Made by a program: the position numbers and the translations under genes. From Cytophagia bacterium (lineage in GTDB: Bacteria > Bacteroidota > Bacteroidia > Cytophagales > Cyclobacteriaceae), in NCBI GenBank assembly GCA_013373005.1, contig JABXIP010000164.1:1-15962 (forward strand): a stretch of DNA of 15,962 bases. Reading direction: 5' to 3'. Positions 7,819 to 14,829 of this stretch are shown piece after piece. The notes under the pieces are model-generated. The model saw only the letters and a program-made list of their open reading frames with translations, was not told the DNA's origin and did no database searches. The number at the start of each line of letters is the position of its first letter. Position 1 is the stretch's first letter.

Positions 7819-9123
7819 TTATTGCACAAATGTAATTCGCTTCAGATAAGTAGGCTTAATGGCACTTTCTGCAGGAGATCCAATAGTCGGTTTTACATCA
7901 TTGATATAGAGGTACTTTCCATCGGCACTAAACTGAAGATCGTTTGGAAGAGACAGTGAAGAATTGAACAAAGCACCCTCTCCATGACCTCTTTGCCCAT
8001 TACCTACAAGCAGCTCTAAATTGCCTTGTAGGTCTAGCTGATAGATCTGATTTGCTGCTCTGGCCACCACGTATAGGTTGCCACCGAAATAGGTAATATG
8101 ACCGTTGTTTCCACCATTGAATGAAGCGAAAATAGAGCTCTGACCATCAGGTGTAATTTTAATCACATTGTCGTTGCTGAAGTTGGCCACATAGATATTC
8201 TCATTCTCATCCATGGTTATGCCTTTAGGGCATGAGAACAGACTACCATCAGCAAAAGTGCTAACCTCACCTTGAGGTGTTACCTTCTTGATCATATTAT
8301 TACCACAGTTTGCCACGAAAAGATTTCCGGCATTATCGAAAACCAATCCAGTAGGAGAAGACATTCCGGTAACATAGTCGCTCTTTGTGCCATCGGCTAA
8401 AATTTTGCTCACCTTTCCTCCTTGAATATTAGACTGGTAAAGGTTGCCATCAGGGCCGAAAGTATTACCGGAAGCACCAACTAGTCCACTGGCGAAAATG
8501 CTTTGAGTGCCATCAGGCGTTACCTTGTAAACGGTTGTTCCAGGATCACCGCTGAGTGTTTCCCCAAAGTCTCCGAGGTATACATTGCCCTCATCGTCTA
8601 TCTCCAAACCTCCTGTACCAATAGGGAGCTCGGCAATAACTTCTAAAAAGCTCTCCTGAGCCAATATTATCGCATTGGAGTAGCTCAGCTGATTGGACTG
8701 AATATTACTTCCATCGGCAACTGACATGACAATAGCCTGATAAGAAACACCCTCTTCAATGGCCAATCCCTCAACATCTACCAGTGCCGAGCGCATAAAA
8801 GCTTTGATATTCGCATCGATTGGAGTTATCACCTCGTATCTACTGCTCGTTAGTCCTTCCAACTCCGTCTGAGTAATCTGACTAATTCGGCTAGCCTTGG
8901 CTATGAATACTCTGTATTCTGTAACAAAGGCTTCGTTTTCAGAAGGGGTAAAAGATATTCTGAAATCAGAGGCATCGGCATTATTGTTCAAGTCCAGTAA
9001 ACCCACATTGTCTACTGAAATCTTTGTCGGATTCGGAGTTATCCCTCCATCATCACCACCTGAAACACAGCCAGACAAAGCAAATACAGTAAGAAGGAAA
9101 TAAGCGATTGAAATTCTTTTCAT
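7819..9123 (-). CDS. Lipoprotein with Fn3-like domain and six-bladed NHL-type propeller
   Basis: A 434-residue predicted lipoprotein. The signal sequence ends in lipobox LSGC with lipidated C19. The following SGGDDGG acidic stretch resembles the lipoprotein export signals that move Bacteroidota lipoproteins to the cell surface, so surface display is an inference. Residues about 33-155 look like one fibronectin-III-type beta domain. From about 165 to the end, six repeats of the type GLxxDxxGNxYVAN...I.K.TPDG..S.FA begin near 172, 219, 259, 301, 342 and 395, making a six-bladed NHL/SMP-30-like propeller. Such propellers bind ligands or act as lactonases, and no catalytic set is evident to me. 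Three further cysteines (C273, C298 and the lipid C19) occur; C273 and C298 could pair. Function is unknown. It is divergent from the PLP enzyme across 143 bp with no clear promoter box. Confidence 0.85.
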   Translation of the reverse strand: MKRISIAYFLLTVFALSGCVSGGDDGGITPNPTKISVDNVGLLDLNNNADASDFRISFTPSENEAFVTEYRVFIAKASRISQITQTELEGLTSSRYEVITPIDANIKAFMRSALVDVEGLAIEEGVSYQAIVMSVADGSNIQSNQLSYSNAIILAQESFLEVIAELPIGTGGLEIDDEGNVYLGDFGETLSGDPGTTVYKVTPDGTQSIFASGLVGASGNTFGPDGNLYQSNIQGGKVSKILADGTKSDYVTGMSSPTGLVFDNAGNLFVANCGNNMIKKVTPQGEVSTFADGSLFSCPKGITMDENENIYVANFSNDNVIKITPDGQSSIFASFNGGNNGHITYFGGNLYVVARAANQIYQLDLQGNLELLVGNGQRGHGEGALFNSSLSLPNDLQFSADGKYLYINDVKPTIGSPAESAIKPTYLKRITFVQ

Positions 9124-9266
9124 AGGTAATTGAGTTCTTCCTTTGGGCCTGTGACCAAGCCCATACTTAAAAAACGGTGCCTCAAGTTAACTGAAACACT
9201 TTAATAAAAATTGGTTGTAATGAGAGTCGAATTATTCGCCTAAATTCAACGCTGAAAATAATCAAC

Positions 9267-10214
9267 ATGAGCTTTAAGGTTACTCAGTCAGAAATTGAGG
9301 CGGCACACGCCAGAATTCAGCCATTTATTCATCGCACTCCCATACTCACCTGTCAAAGTATTAACGATATGGTTGGGGCTAATCTATACTTTAAGTGCGA
9401 AAACTTCCAGAAAATTGGCGCATTTAAAGCAAGAGGTGGCATTAATGCTGTTCTCTCTCTTCCAGAAGAGCAAAGAAGCAAAGGTGTGGTTACACATAGC
9501 TCGGGCAATCATGCACAGGCCATAGCCCTTGCGGCCAAAATGGCCGGAGTTCCGGCCTACATTATTATGCCGAAAACTGCCCCTGAAGTCAAGAAGAAAG
9601 CAGTGGCAGGTTATGGTGCCGAAATTACTTTTTGCGAACCAACCCAGCAATCGAGAGAAGAAAATGCGGCCAGAATTCAGGAAGAAACCGGAGCCACTTT
9701 CATCTCTCCTTATAATGACTATTCGGTGATTACCGGCCAGGCAACCAGTGCCAAAGAACTAATAGAGGACCAAACAGATTTGGATATCATTATCGCACCG
9801 GTTGGTGGTGGGGGACTATTAGCAGGAACTGCACTTTCAGCTCATTACTACCAACCTGAAATTGCAGTTTATGCCGGGGAGCCTGAAGGTGCCAAAGACA
9901 GCTATCTTTCTATGCAAGCGGGAACAATCACCAAGGTGGAAAAACCTTCGAGTATAGCTGATGGCTTGCTAGCTAGTATGGGAGACAAGAACTTCGAAAT
10001 TATTAAAGAGTTGGTGAAGAAGGTCTTTCTGGTAACTGATGAAGAGATTATTGAAGCCATGCGCATAATCTGGGAACGAATGAAAATTGTCATCGAGCCT
10101 TCCTGTGCCGTGCCATTTGCTGCAATTTTGAAGAATAAGGAAGTTTTTGCAGGCAAAAAGGTAGGCGTAATTCTTACTGGTGGAAATGTAGATTTGGCCA
10201 AGTTACCTTTCTAA
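9267..10214 (+). CDS. PLP-dependent threonine dehydratase / serine racemase
   Basis: A 315-residue fold-type II PLP enzyme. Reactions in this group are threonine to 2-oxobutyrate plus ammonia, or serine dehydration/racemisation. The PLP lysine is K54 in the GAFKARGG segment. The SSGNHAQ substrate/PLP loop is at 78-84, the tetraglycine phosphate loop GGGG at 180-183, and LTGGNVD (303-309) provides the pyridine-nitrogen contact T304. The triplet E205, A209, D211 (GEPEGAKD) matches the divalent-metal site of eukaryotic-type serine racemases. There is no C-terminal ACT-like regulatory domain, so it is not the biosynthetic long-form IlvA. It is closest to TdcB/serine racemase, and sequence alone does not separate these activities. 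No ilv genes adjoin. It starts at the ATG at 9267 and ends directly at a perfect palindrome. Confidence 0.92.
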   Translation: MSFKVTQSEIEAAHARIQPFIHRTPILTCQSINDMVGANLYFKCENFQKIGAFKARGGINAVLSLPEEQRSKGVVTHSSGNHAQAIALAAKMAGVPAYIIMPKTAPEVKKKAVAGYGAEITFCEPTQQSREENAARIQEETGATFISPYNDYSVITGQATSAKELIEDQTDLDIIIAPVGGGGLLAGTALSAHYYQPEIAVYAGEPEGAKDSYLSMQAGTITKVEKPSSIADGLLASMGDKNFEIIKELVKKVFLVTDEEIIEAMRIIWERMKIVIEPSCAVPFAAILKNKEVFAGKKVGVILTGGNVDLAKLPF

Positions 10215-10250
10215 TTCTTTAGCCCATGGTTTAAACCATGGGCTAAAGAA
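10215..10250. repeat. Perfect 36-bp palindrome at the convergent dehydratase/uvrA junction
   Basis: The left half TTCTTTAGCCCATGGTTT (10215-10232) is exactly matched by its reverse complement at 10233-10250 with no spacer. It starts at the base after the dehydratase stop and contains the uvrA stop codon (10243-10245) and last two sense codons. An RNA copy from either strand would form the same hairpin of up to about 16 bp. Unlike a standard terminator, the 5' arm is T-rich and the 3' arm A-rich, with no U-tract following on either strand. It may serve as a bidirectional 3'-end element, or be a REP-like palindrome. Confidence 0.85.
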
Positions 10251-13059
10251 CCTCCGCCAGATACCTCGCAGTATGATTTTCTTCTTTCAGCTCTACCATA
10301 TCCTCAGGAGTACCGGCAAAGCAAACCTCACCGCCTTCATCTCCACCTTCAGGACCTAAATCAATGATCCAGTCAGCACATTTGATCACTTCTGTATTAT
10401 GCTCAATGATTAGGACTGAGTTGCCCTGCTCAATTAGGGCATTGATAGAATGCATCAACTTCCCGATATCATGGAAATGCAGGCCTGTAGTTGGCTCATC
10501 GAAAATAAAGAGCACGTGATCTTTGTTTGTACTCTTACCCTTACCAAGGAAATAGGCCAGCTTTACTCTTTGGGCTTCACCACCACTAAGCGAGTTGGAA
10601 GACTGACCCAGGCGGATATATCCCAAACCAACATCCTGTAGAGGAGCCAGTTTGTTGATGATTGATTTTTCATCTTTGAAGAAGTCCATAGCATCATCAA
10701 TGGTCATGTCTAAGACCTCAGCAATGTTCTTCTCATTGTATTTTACTTCCAGAATTTCTTGCTTGAAGCGTTGTCCTTTACAGCTTTCACAGGTCAGATG
10801 AATGTCTGCCATAAACTGCATCTCAATCTTCACAACACCTTCACCCTGGCAAGTTTCACATCGGCCACCATCTACGTTAAAGGAGAAGAAAGCCGGCTTA
10901 TAGTTTCTTTGTTTGGAAAGTGGCTGATCGGTAAATAAAGCCCTAATGGCATCATAGGCCTTCACATAGGTAACCGGGTTGGAACGAGACGATTTCCCGA
11001 TTGGGTTCTGATCTACAAATTCAATCTGGCTTACTTTTCTTAAGCTACCTTCAATGCCTTCCATTTTTCCGGTTTGCTCGCCCACCGTACCGAGCATTTT
11101 GCCTAAAGCAGGGTAAAGAATTCTCTTAATCAGAGTCGACTTCCCTGAACCACTTACTCCGGTAACTACCGTCAATACACCCAATGGAATCTCAGCTTCG
11201 ACATTCTTCAAGTTGTTTTCACGAGCTCCTTTTATGATTATTTTATCATTCCACTTTCTTCTGTGCTTAGGAACTTCCATCCTTTCCGTTCCATTCAAAA
11301 AACGTGCTGTGTGAGTTTGTCCATGGACTAATAAATCAGCCATGCTACCCTGAAAAACAAGCTCACCACCATGAGAACCGGCATCCGGACCGATATCTAT
11401 GATTTCATCTGCCGCCTGCATCACCTTCTCCTCGTGCTCCACAACGACCACTGTATTTCCTAAATCCCGAAGTGATTTTAGCACAGAGATAAGTCTATCA
11501 GTATCTCTTGGATGAAGACCAATACTTGGTTCATCGAGAATATACATGGACCCTACCAATGCACTACCCAGAGAGGTTGCGAGCTTGATTCGTTGATATT
11601 CTCCACCCGACAGAGTATTCGTCAATCGATTCAGCGTGAGGTAGCCTAAGCCTACGCGCTGAAGGTAATCGATTCGGTTTTTAATTTCTTTCAATAATCG
11701 GCCTGCAACTTTCTGCTCATGCTGGGTCAAATCCAGCTCATCGAAGAAGGCCGTTAACCTGTCAATCGGCATCAAAACGAGGTCTGTAATCGACTTCTGA
11801 TTGATCTTCACATAGGCCGCATCTCCTCTCAGCCTGGTTCCCTTGCACTCAGGGCAATTTGTTCTACCTCTGTAGCGAGAAAGCATTACCCTGTACTGAA
11901 TTTTGTGGGTCTTCGATTCCAGATATTCAAAGAACTTATTGAGACCCTTAAAGTATTTATTCCCAGTCCAAAGAACTTCCTGCTCTTCGGCAGATAGTTC
12001 ACTGTAAGTTCTGTGTATCGGGAAGTCGAATTCGATACCATGCTTCAATAATGGATCGAGCCATTTTCTCATGGTCTCACTTCTCCATGGAGCAATGGCA
12101 CCATCATAAACAGAAAGCGTTTTATCAGGGATAACCAAGTCAGGGTCGATTCCTAAAATCTTACCGAAACCCTCGCAGCGCTTACAAGCTCCGAATGGGT
12201 TATTAAAAGTGAATAGGTTGACACTTGGCTCTTCGAATAAGATTCCATCAGCCTCAAACCTATCGGAGAAACTAGTTCTTCCTTCTCCGGGAATTTCTAC
12301 GATGCAGTCTCCTTGACCTTCAAACAAAGCAGTTTGTACCGAATCACTAAAGCGAAACTGGGTATCTTCATCATGCTGAACAACCCCACGATCGATCAGG
12401 ATTTCGATTTCCTCCTCCTTTAGCTCTTGTGGTTTCTCAAGCAGTTCTTCTATAAAATGTGGTTGCCCTGAGTAAATAACTCTGGTATATCCTTTCTGAA
12501 GCAGAATGTTCAGCTCTTCCTCCAGGCTTCTTTCGTCTTTTGTAATCAGGGGGCAAAGAATCATCAGTTTTGTGCCCTCTTCCTTCGCCAGAATAAATTC
12601 TACAATGCCGGTAACACTATCTCTCTGAACCTCATTTCCACTAATTGGTGAATAGGTTCTTCCTATACGGGCAAAGAGCAGTTTTAGATAATCATAGATC
12701 TCGGTAGTGGTACCTACAGTAGAGCGAGGGTTCCGAGTACTTACCTTCTGCTCAATGGCAATGGCAGGAGAAACCCCTTTAATGTAGTCTACCTCTGGCT
12801 TTTCCATTCTGCCCAAGAACTGGCGTGCATAACTGCTCAAACTTTCCACATACATTCGTTGGCCCTCAGCAAAAAGGGTATCAAATGCCAAAGACGACTT
12901 GCCTGAACCTGAAAGACCCGTAACCACCACCAATTTGTTCCTTGGTATAGCCACACTGAGGTTTTTCAGGTTATTGACACGCGCCCCTTTGATGATGATA
13001 TACTCCTTTGGGTCGAGCTGATCTAGAGAGTTTTGTTCCAAGGAAATTGATGTAGACAT
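10243..13059 (-). CDS. uvrA: Excinuclease ABC subunit A
   Basis: UvrA is the damage-recognition ATPase of nucleotide excision repair, loading UvrB on DNA. The protein from the ATG at 13059 is 938 residues, matching the E. coli length of about 940. It has two ABC modules: Walker A GLSGSGKS (48-55) and GVSGSGKS (634-641), signatures LSGGE (483-487 and 824-828), Walker B ILDEP (507-511) and IFDEP (852-856). The C-terminal zinc module is intact, C734-x2-C737-x19-C757-x2-C760. In the N-terminal half CKRC (292-295) and CPEC (402-405) are present, but the CxxC expected about 24 residues before CKRC is replaced by DRFEADGIL. The frame stays open to an ATG at 13104; that 15-residue hydrophobic extension is rejected because a promoter box sits inside it and family homology starts later. 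The stop lies within a palindrome. Confidence 0.97.
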   Translation of the reverse strand: MSTSISLEQNSLDQLDPKEYIIIKGARVNNLKNLSVAIPRNKLVVVTGLSGSGKSSLAFDTLFAEGQRMYVESLSSYARQFLGRMEKPEVDYIKGVSPAIAIEQKVSTRNPRSTVGTTTEIYDYLKLLFARIGRTYSPISGNEVQRDSVTGIVEFILAKEEGTKLMILCPLITKDERSLEEELNILLQKGYTRVIYSGQPHFIEELLEKPQELKEEEIEILIDRGVVQHDEDTQFRFSDSVQTALFEGQGDCIVEIPGEGRTSFSDRFEADGILFEEPSVNLFTFNNPFGACKRCEGFGKILGIDPDLVIPDKTLSVYDGAIAPWRSETMRKWLDPLLKHGIEFDFPIHRTYSELSAEEQEVLWTGNKYFKGLNKFFEYLESKTHKIQYRVMLSRYRGRTNCPECKGTRLRGDAAYVKINQKSITDLVLMPIDRLTAFFDELDLTQHEQKVAGRLLKEIKNRIDYLQRVGLGYLTLNRLTNTLSGGEYQRIKLATSLGSALVGSMYILDEPSIGLHPRDTDRLISVLKSLRDLGNTVVVVEHEEKVMQAADEIIDIGPDAGSHGGELVFQGSMADLLVHGQTHTARFLNGTERMEVPKHRRKWNDKIIIKGARENNLKNVEAEIPLGVLTVVTGVSGSGKSTLIKRILYPALGKMLGTVGEQTGKMEGIEGSLRKVSQIEFVDQNPIGKSSRSNPVTYVKAYDAIRALFTDQPLSKQRNYKPAFFSFNVDGGRCETCQGEGVVKIEMQFMADIHLTCESCKGQRFKQEILEVKYNEKNIAEVLDMTIDDAMDFFKDEKSIINKLAPLQDVGLGYIRLGQSSNSLSGGEAQRVKLAYFLGKGKSTNKDHVLFIFDEPTTGLHFHDIGKLMHSINALIEQGNSVLIIEHNTEVIKCADWIIDLGPEGGDEGGEVCFAGTPEDMVELKEENHTARYLAEVL

Positions 13060-13066
13060 GAGATTG

Positions 13067-13074
13067 CAAAGATA
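13067..13074 (-). promoter_or_regulatory. -7 promoter element of uvrA, near-leaderless
   Basis: On the minus strand this reads TATCTTTG, an exact TAnnTTTG match followed by CA. It ends only 7 bp before the ATG at 13059, so transcription would begin within a few bases of the start codon. It lies downstream of the alternative ATG at 13104 and so argues for the 13059 start. No TTTG is seen at the usual -33 spacing. Confidence 0.45.
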
Positions 13075-13115
13075 ACAGAGCAGATTGCTAAATGTTATAA
13101 TCAATAAAGTCTTTT

Positions 13116-13167
13116 ACACCGAAGATTCTAAGGGTTTTTGGCATAATGATTGTTAATTATTCGGTGT
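13116..13167. repeat. 8-bp dyad in the uvrA/sigma-factor spacer
   Basis: ACACCGAA (13116-13123) is inversely repeated as TTCGGTGT (13160-13167) with 36 bp between. It lies upstream of both divergent promoters. The spacing is about 4 helical turns centre to centre, which could suit a dimeric or looping regulator, but an 8-bp match in this space can occur by chance. Confidence 0.25.
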
Positions 13168-13216
13168 CTCAAGCAGATTGTTCCGAAAAAAGAAAACGAA
13201 AGAAATAGTTAACAAA

Positions 13217-13247
13217 TTTGCTTTGTTTTCAACTTTTAATACATTTG
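13217..13247 (+). promoter_or_regulatory. Consensus Bacteroidota promoter of the ECF sigma factor gene
   Basis: TTTG at 13217-13220 and TACATTTG at 13240-13247 match the -33 TTTG and -7 TAnnTTTG elements of the Bacteroidota primary sigma factor, with a 19-bp spacer. Transcription should start near 13254, giving a leader of about 74 nt before the ATG at 13328. This is the best promoter match in the window and implies housekeeping expression and not strict autoregulation of the sigma gene. Confidence 0.65.
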
Positions 13248-13327
13248 AGATTACTTCAAATAATTATTGCAAACCCTAACCAGCACAATATGATATAAAC
13301 CTCTACGTTAACCTAACATTAAATAAC

Positions 13328-13927
13328 ATGAGGAAATATACTGTAAGCGATAGCCAATTGATATCGCAGTATAAAAATGGTAACGAAGAGGCGTTCGCTA
13401 CGCTGGTAAACCGTCACAAGAAAAAAATCTATACCACCATTTACATGATCGTTAAGGATCAGTATTTGGCAGAAGACCTAATGCAAGAGGTATTCGTTAA
13501 GGTGGTAAAAACCGTCAAAAGCGGGAGATACAACGAAGAAGGAAAGTTTCTTCCTTGGGTTAGCCGAATAGCGCACAACTTAGCCATTGATAATTTCAGG
13601 AAAGCGAAACGTTACCCAACCATTGTAATGGAAGACGGTAGCAGCGTTTTCAACACTTTAGAATTTTCAGAAGACTCAATTGAGTCTAGACAAATAAAAG
13701 AAGATACTCATGCTTTGCTCCGCGACTTGATCAAAGATTTGCCGGATGCCCAGCGTGAGGTATTGATGATGAGACACTATATGCAGATGAGCTTTCAGGA
13801 GATTGCCGACACCACAGGTGTAAGCATTAACACTGCCCTAGGTCGTATGCGTTATGCCCTCATCAACCTTAGAAAAAAGATGGACAAAAAGAATGTTGCC
13901 TATGATCAAAACCTTTACCCAAGATGA
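13328..13927 (+). CDS. ECF-family RNA polymerase sigma factor
   Basis: A 199-residue group IV (ECF) sigma factor with only sigma-2 and sigma-4 regions. Region 2 spans about 23-94, with core-binding helix AEDLMQEVFVKV (48-59) and -10-recognition segment LPWVSRIAHNLAIDNFRKAKR (75-95, in part). Region 4 spans about 128-182, with the helix-turn-helix MSFQEIADTTGVSINTALGRMRYAL (154-178, in part). The GVSINTALGRMRYALINLRK pattern is one I associate with a widely conserved Bacteroidota ECF group. No membrane anti-sigma gene follows; instead the last 26 bp overlap a 78-codon ORF, then nth. Its promoter looks like a housekeeping one. The regulon is unknown. Confidence 0.95.
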   Translation: MRKYTVSDSQLISQYKNGNEEAFATLVNRHKKKIYTTIYMIVKDQYLAEDLMQEVFVKVVKTVKSGRYNEEGKFLPWVSRIAHNLAIDNFRKAKRYPTIVMEDGSSVFNTLEFSEDSIESRQIKEDTHALLRDLIKDLPDAQREVLMMRHYMQMSFQEIADTTGVSINTALGRMRYALINLRKKMDKKNVAYDQNLYPR

Positions 13928-14138
13928 TTTAGTACGTTACATTTATCAAGAAACCTCAGAAGAGGAAAATGCTGAAATAATCAGCGCTATGTTGTTCGAT
14001 GAAGAACTGGAGAAGAATTATATCGGTCTGAAGGAAGTTATTTCCGGCCTTGAAGCCTCCATGAAAGAACCATCGGATAAGACAATAGATGCTATTCTCA
14101 GTTATTCCAAATCTTACCACCTGCATTCCGTTGAATAG
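13902..14138 (+). CDS. Small acidic protein overlapping the sigma gene, possible anti-sigma factor
   Basis: A 78-residue soluble protein starting at the ATG at 13902, 26 bp inside the 3' end of the sigma gene in another frame. The frame is open further upstream (ATG at 13854), but those 16 residues are entirely within sigma coding sequence and look non-native (SSTLEKRWTKR). From 13902 the product begins MIKTFTQDDLVRYIYQE, a start I associate with small proteins paired with this sigma group in Bacteroidota. It is acidic and probably all-helical, with no membrane segment, cysteines or zinc motif, so it is not a ZAS-type factor. Short acidic partners overlapping ECF genes often modulate the sigma factor, which makes anti-sigma activity a reasonable inference, not a demonstrated one. 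nth starts 14 bp after its stop. Confidence 0.75.
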   Translation: MIKTFTQDDLVRYIYQETSEEENAEIISAMLFDEELEKNYIGLKEVISGLEASMKEPSDKTIDAILSYSKSYHLHSVE

Positions 14139-14152
14139 CTTATTTTAGCGGC

Positions 14153-14806
14153 ATGACAAGGAAAGAAAGGTACGAGGCATTTGTAACCTACTTTAAAGAA
14201 AATCAGCCAGAGGCTGAAACAGAATTAAATTACAGCAACCCGTTTGAATTACTGGTTGCTGTTGTTTTATCTGCCCAATGCACAGATGTGCGCATCAATA
14301 AGGTAACTCCTAAGCTGTTCGCAGATTTCCCAAGTCCGGAACACTTGGCGGCTTCAAACTTCGATGAGCTTTTCCCTTATATCAGATCAGTTTCCTACCC
14401 AAATAATAAAACCAAGCACCTATTAGGCTTAGGGAAAATGCTGGTGGAAGACTTCAATTCTGAAATTCCAGAAACAATTGATGACCTACAGAAACTTCCT
14501 GGAGTTGGCCGAAAAACCGCCAATGTTATCACATCAGTAGTCTGGAACCAGCCCTCTATGGCTGTTGATACTCATGTATTCCGGGTTTCTAAAAGGCTGG
14601 GTTTGGTCAATCAAAATCTCACCACACCACTGGCAGTAGAAAAGCAATTGGTCAAACATCTAGACGAGGAAGTAATTCCTAGAGCCCATCACTGGCTTAT
14701 TCTCCATGGCCGATATGTTTGTCTAGCCAGAAAACCAAAGTGTGAAGAATGCAATCTCATCCACTTCTGCCGCTATTTTGAGAAGAAGGAAAAGATCTCT
14801 CGATAG
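14153..14806 (+). CDS. nth: Endonuclease III (DNA glycosylase/AP lyase)
   Basis: A 217-residue bifunctional base-excision enzyme that removes oxidised pyrimidines and cleaves the abasic site. The helix-hairpin-helix LPGVGRKTANVI holds catalytic K121, and D139 lies in VDTHVFRV; these match E. coli K120 and D138. The C-terminal 4Fe-4S cluster ligands C190, C197, C200 and C206 have the exact C-x6-C-x2-C-x5-C spacing. The N-terminal LLVAVVLSAQCTD block is typical. Length and all key residues are normal. It follows the sigma-associated small ORF by 14 bp on the same strand with no clear promoter box between, so co-transcription from the sigma promoter is likely. The next gene starts 23 bp after its stop. 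Confidence 0.97.
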   Translation: MTRKERYEAFVTYFKENQPEAETELNYSNPFELLVAVVLSAQCTDVRINKVTPKLFADFPSPEHLAASNFDELFPYIRSVSYPNNKTKHLLGLGKMLVEDFNSEIPETIDDLQKLPGVGRKTANVITSVVWNQPSMAVDTHVFRVSKRLGLVNQNLTTPLAVEKQLVKHLDEEVIPRAHHWLILHGRYVCLARKPKCEECNLIHFCRYFEKKEKISR

Positions 14807-14829
14807 TTATTTTTCGTAAGTTTAGTCTT

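Noticed and set aside
10215..10250. Calling the 36-bp palindrome a standard rho-independent terminator
   Set aside because: No U-tract follows on either strand and the arm polarity is opposite to that of bidirectional intrinsic terminators; reported as a palindrome with open function.
13060..13104. Fifteen-residue N-terminal extension of UvrA from the ATG at 13104
   Set aside because: The extension is hydrophobic and unlike UvrA N-termini, and an exact promoter box lies within it; the ATG at 13059 gives the normal family length.
13854..13901. Upstream start of the small sigma-associated ORF at 13854
   Set aside because: The added 16 residues lie wholly inside sigma coding sequence and do not match the MIKTFTQDDLVRYIY start typical of such partners; 13902 is preferred.
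5001..14806. A dedicated DNA-repair island (polA, uvrA, nth plus DinB-fold gene)
   Set aside because: The genes lie on both strands with separate promoters and are interrupted by unrelated genes; DinB here is not a polymerase. Proximity alone does not support a system.
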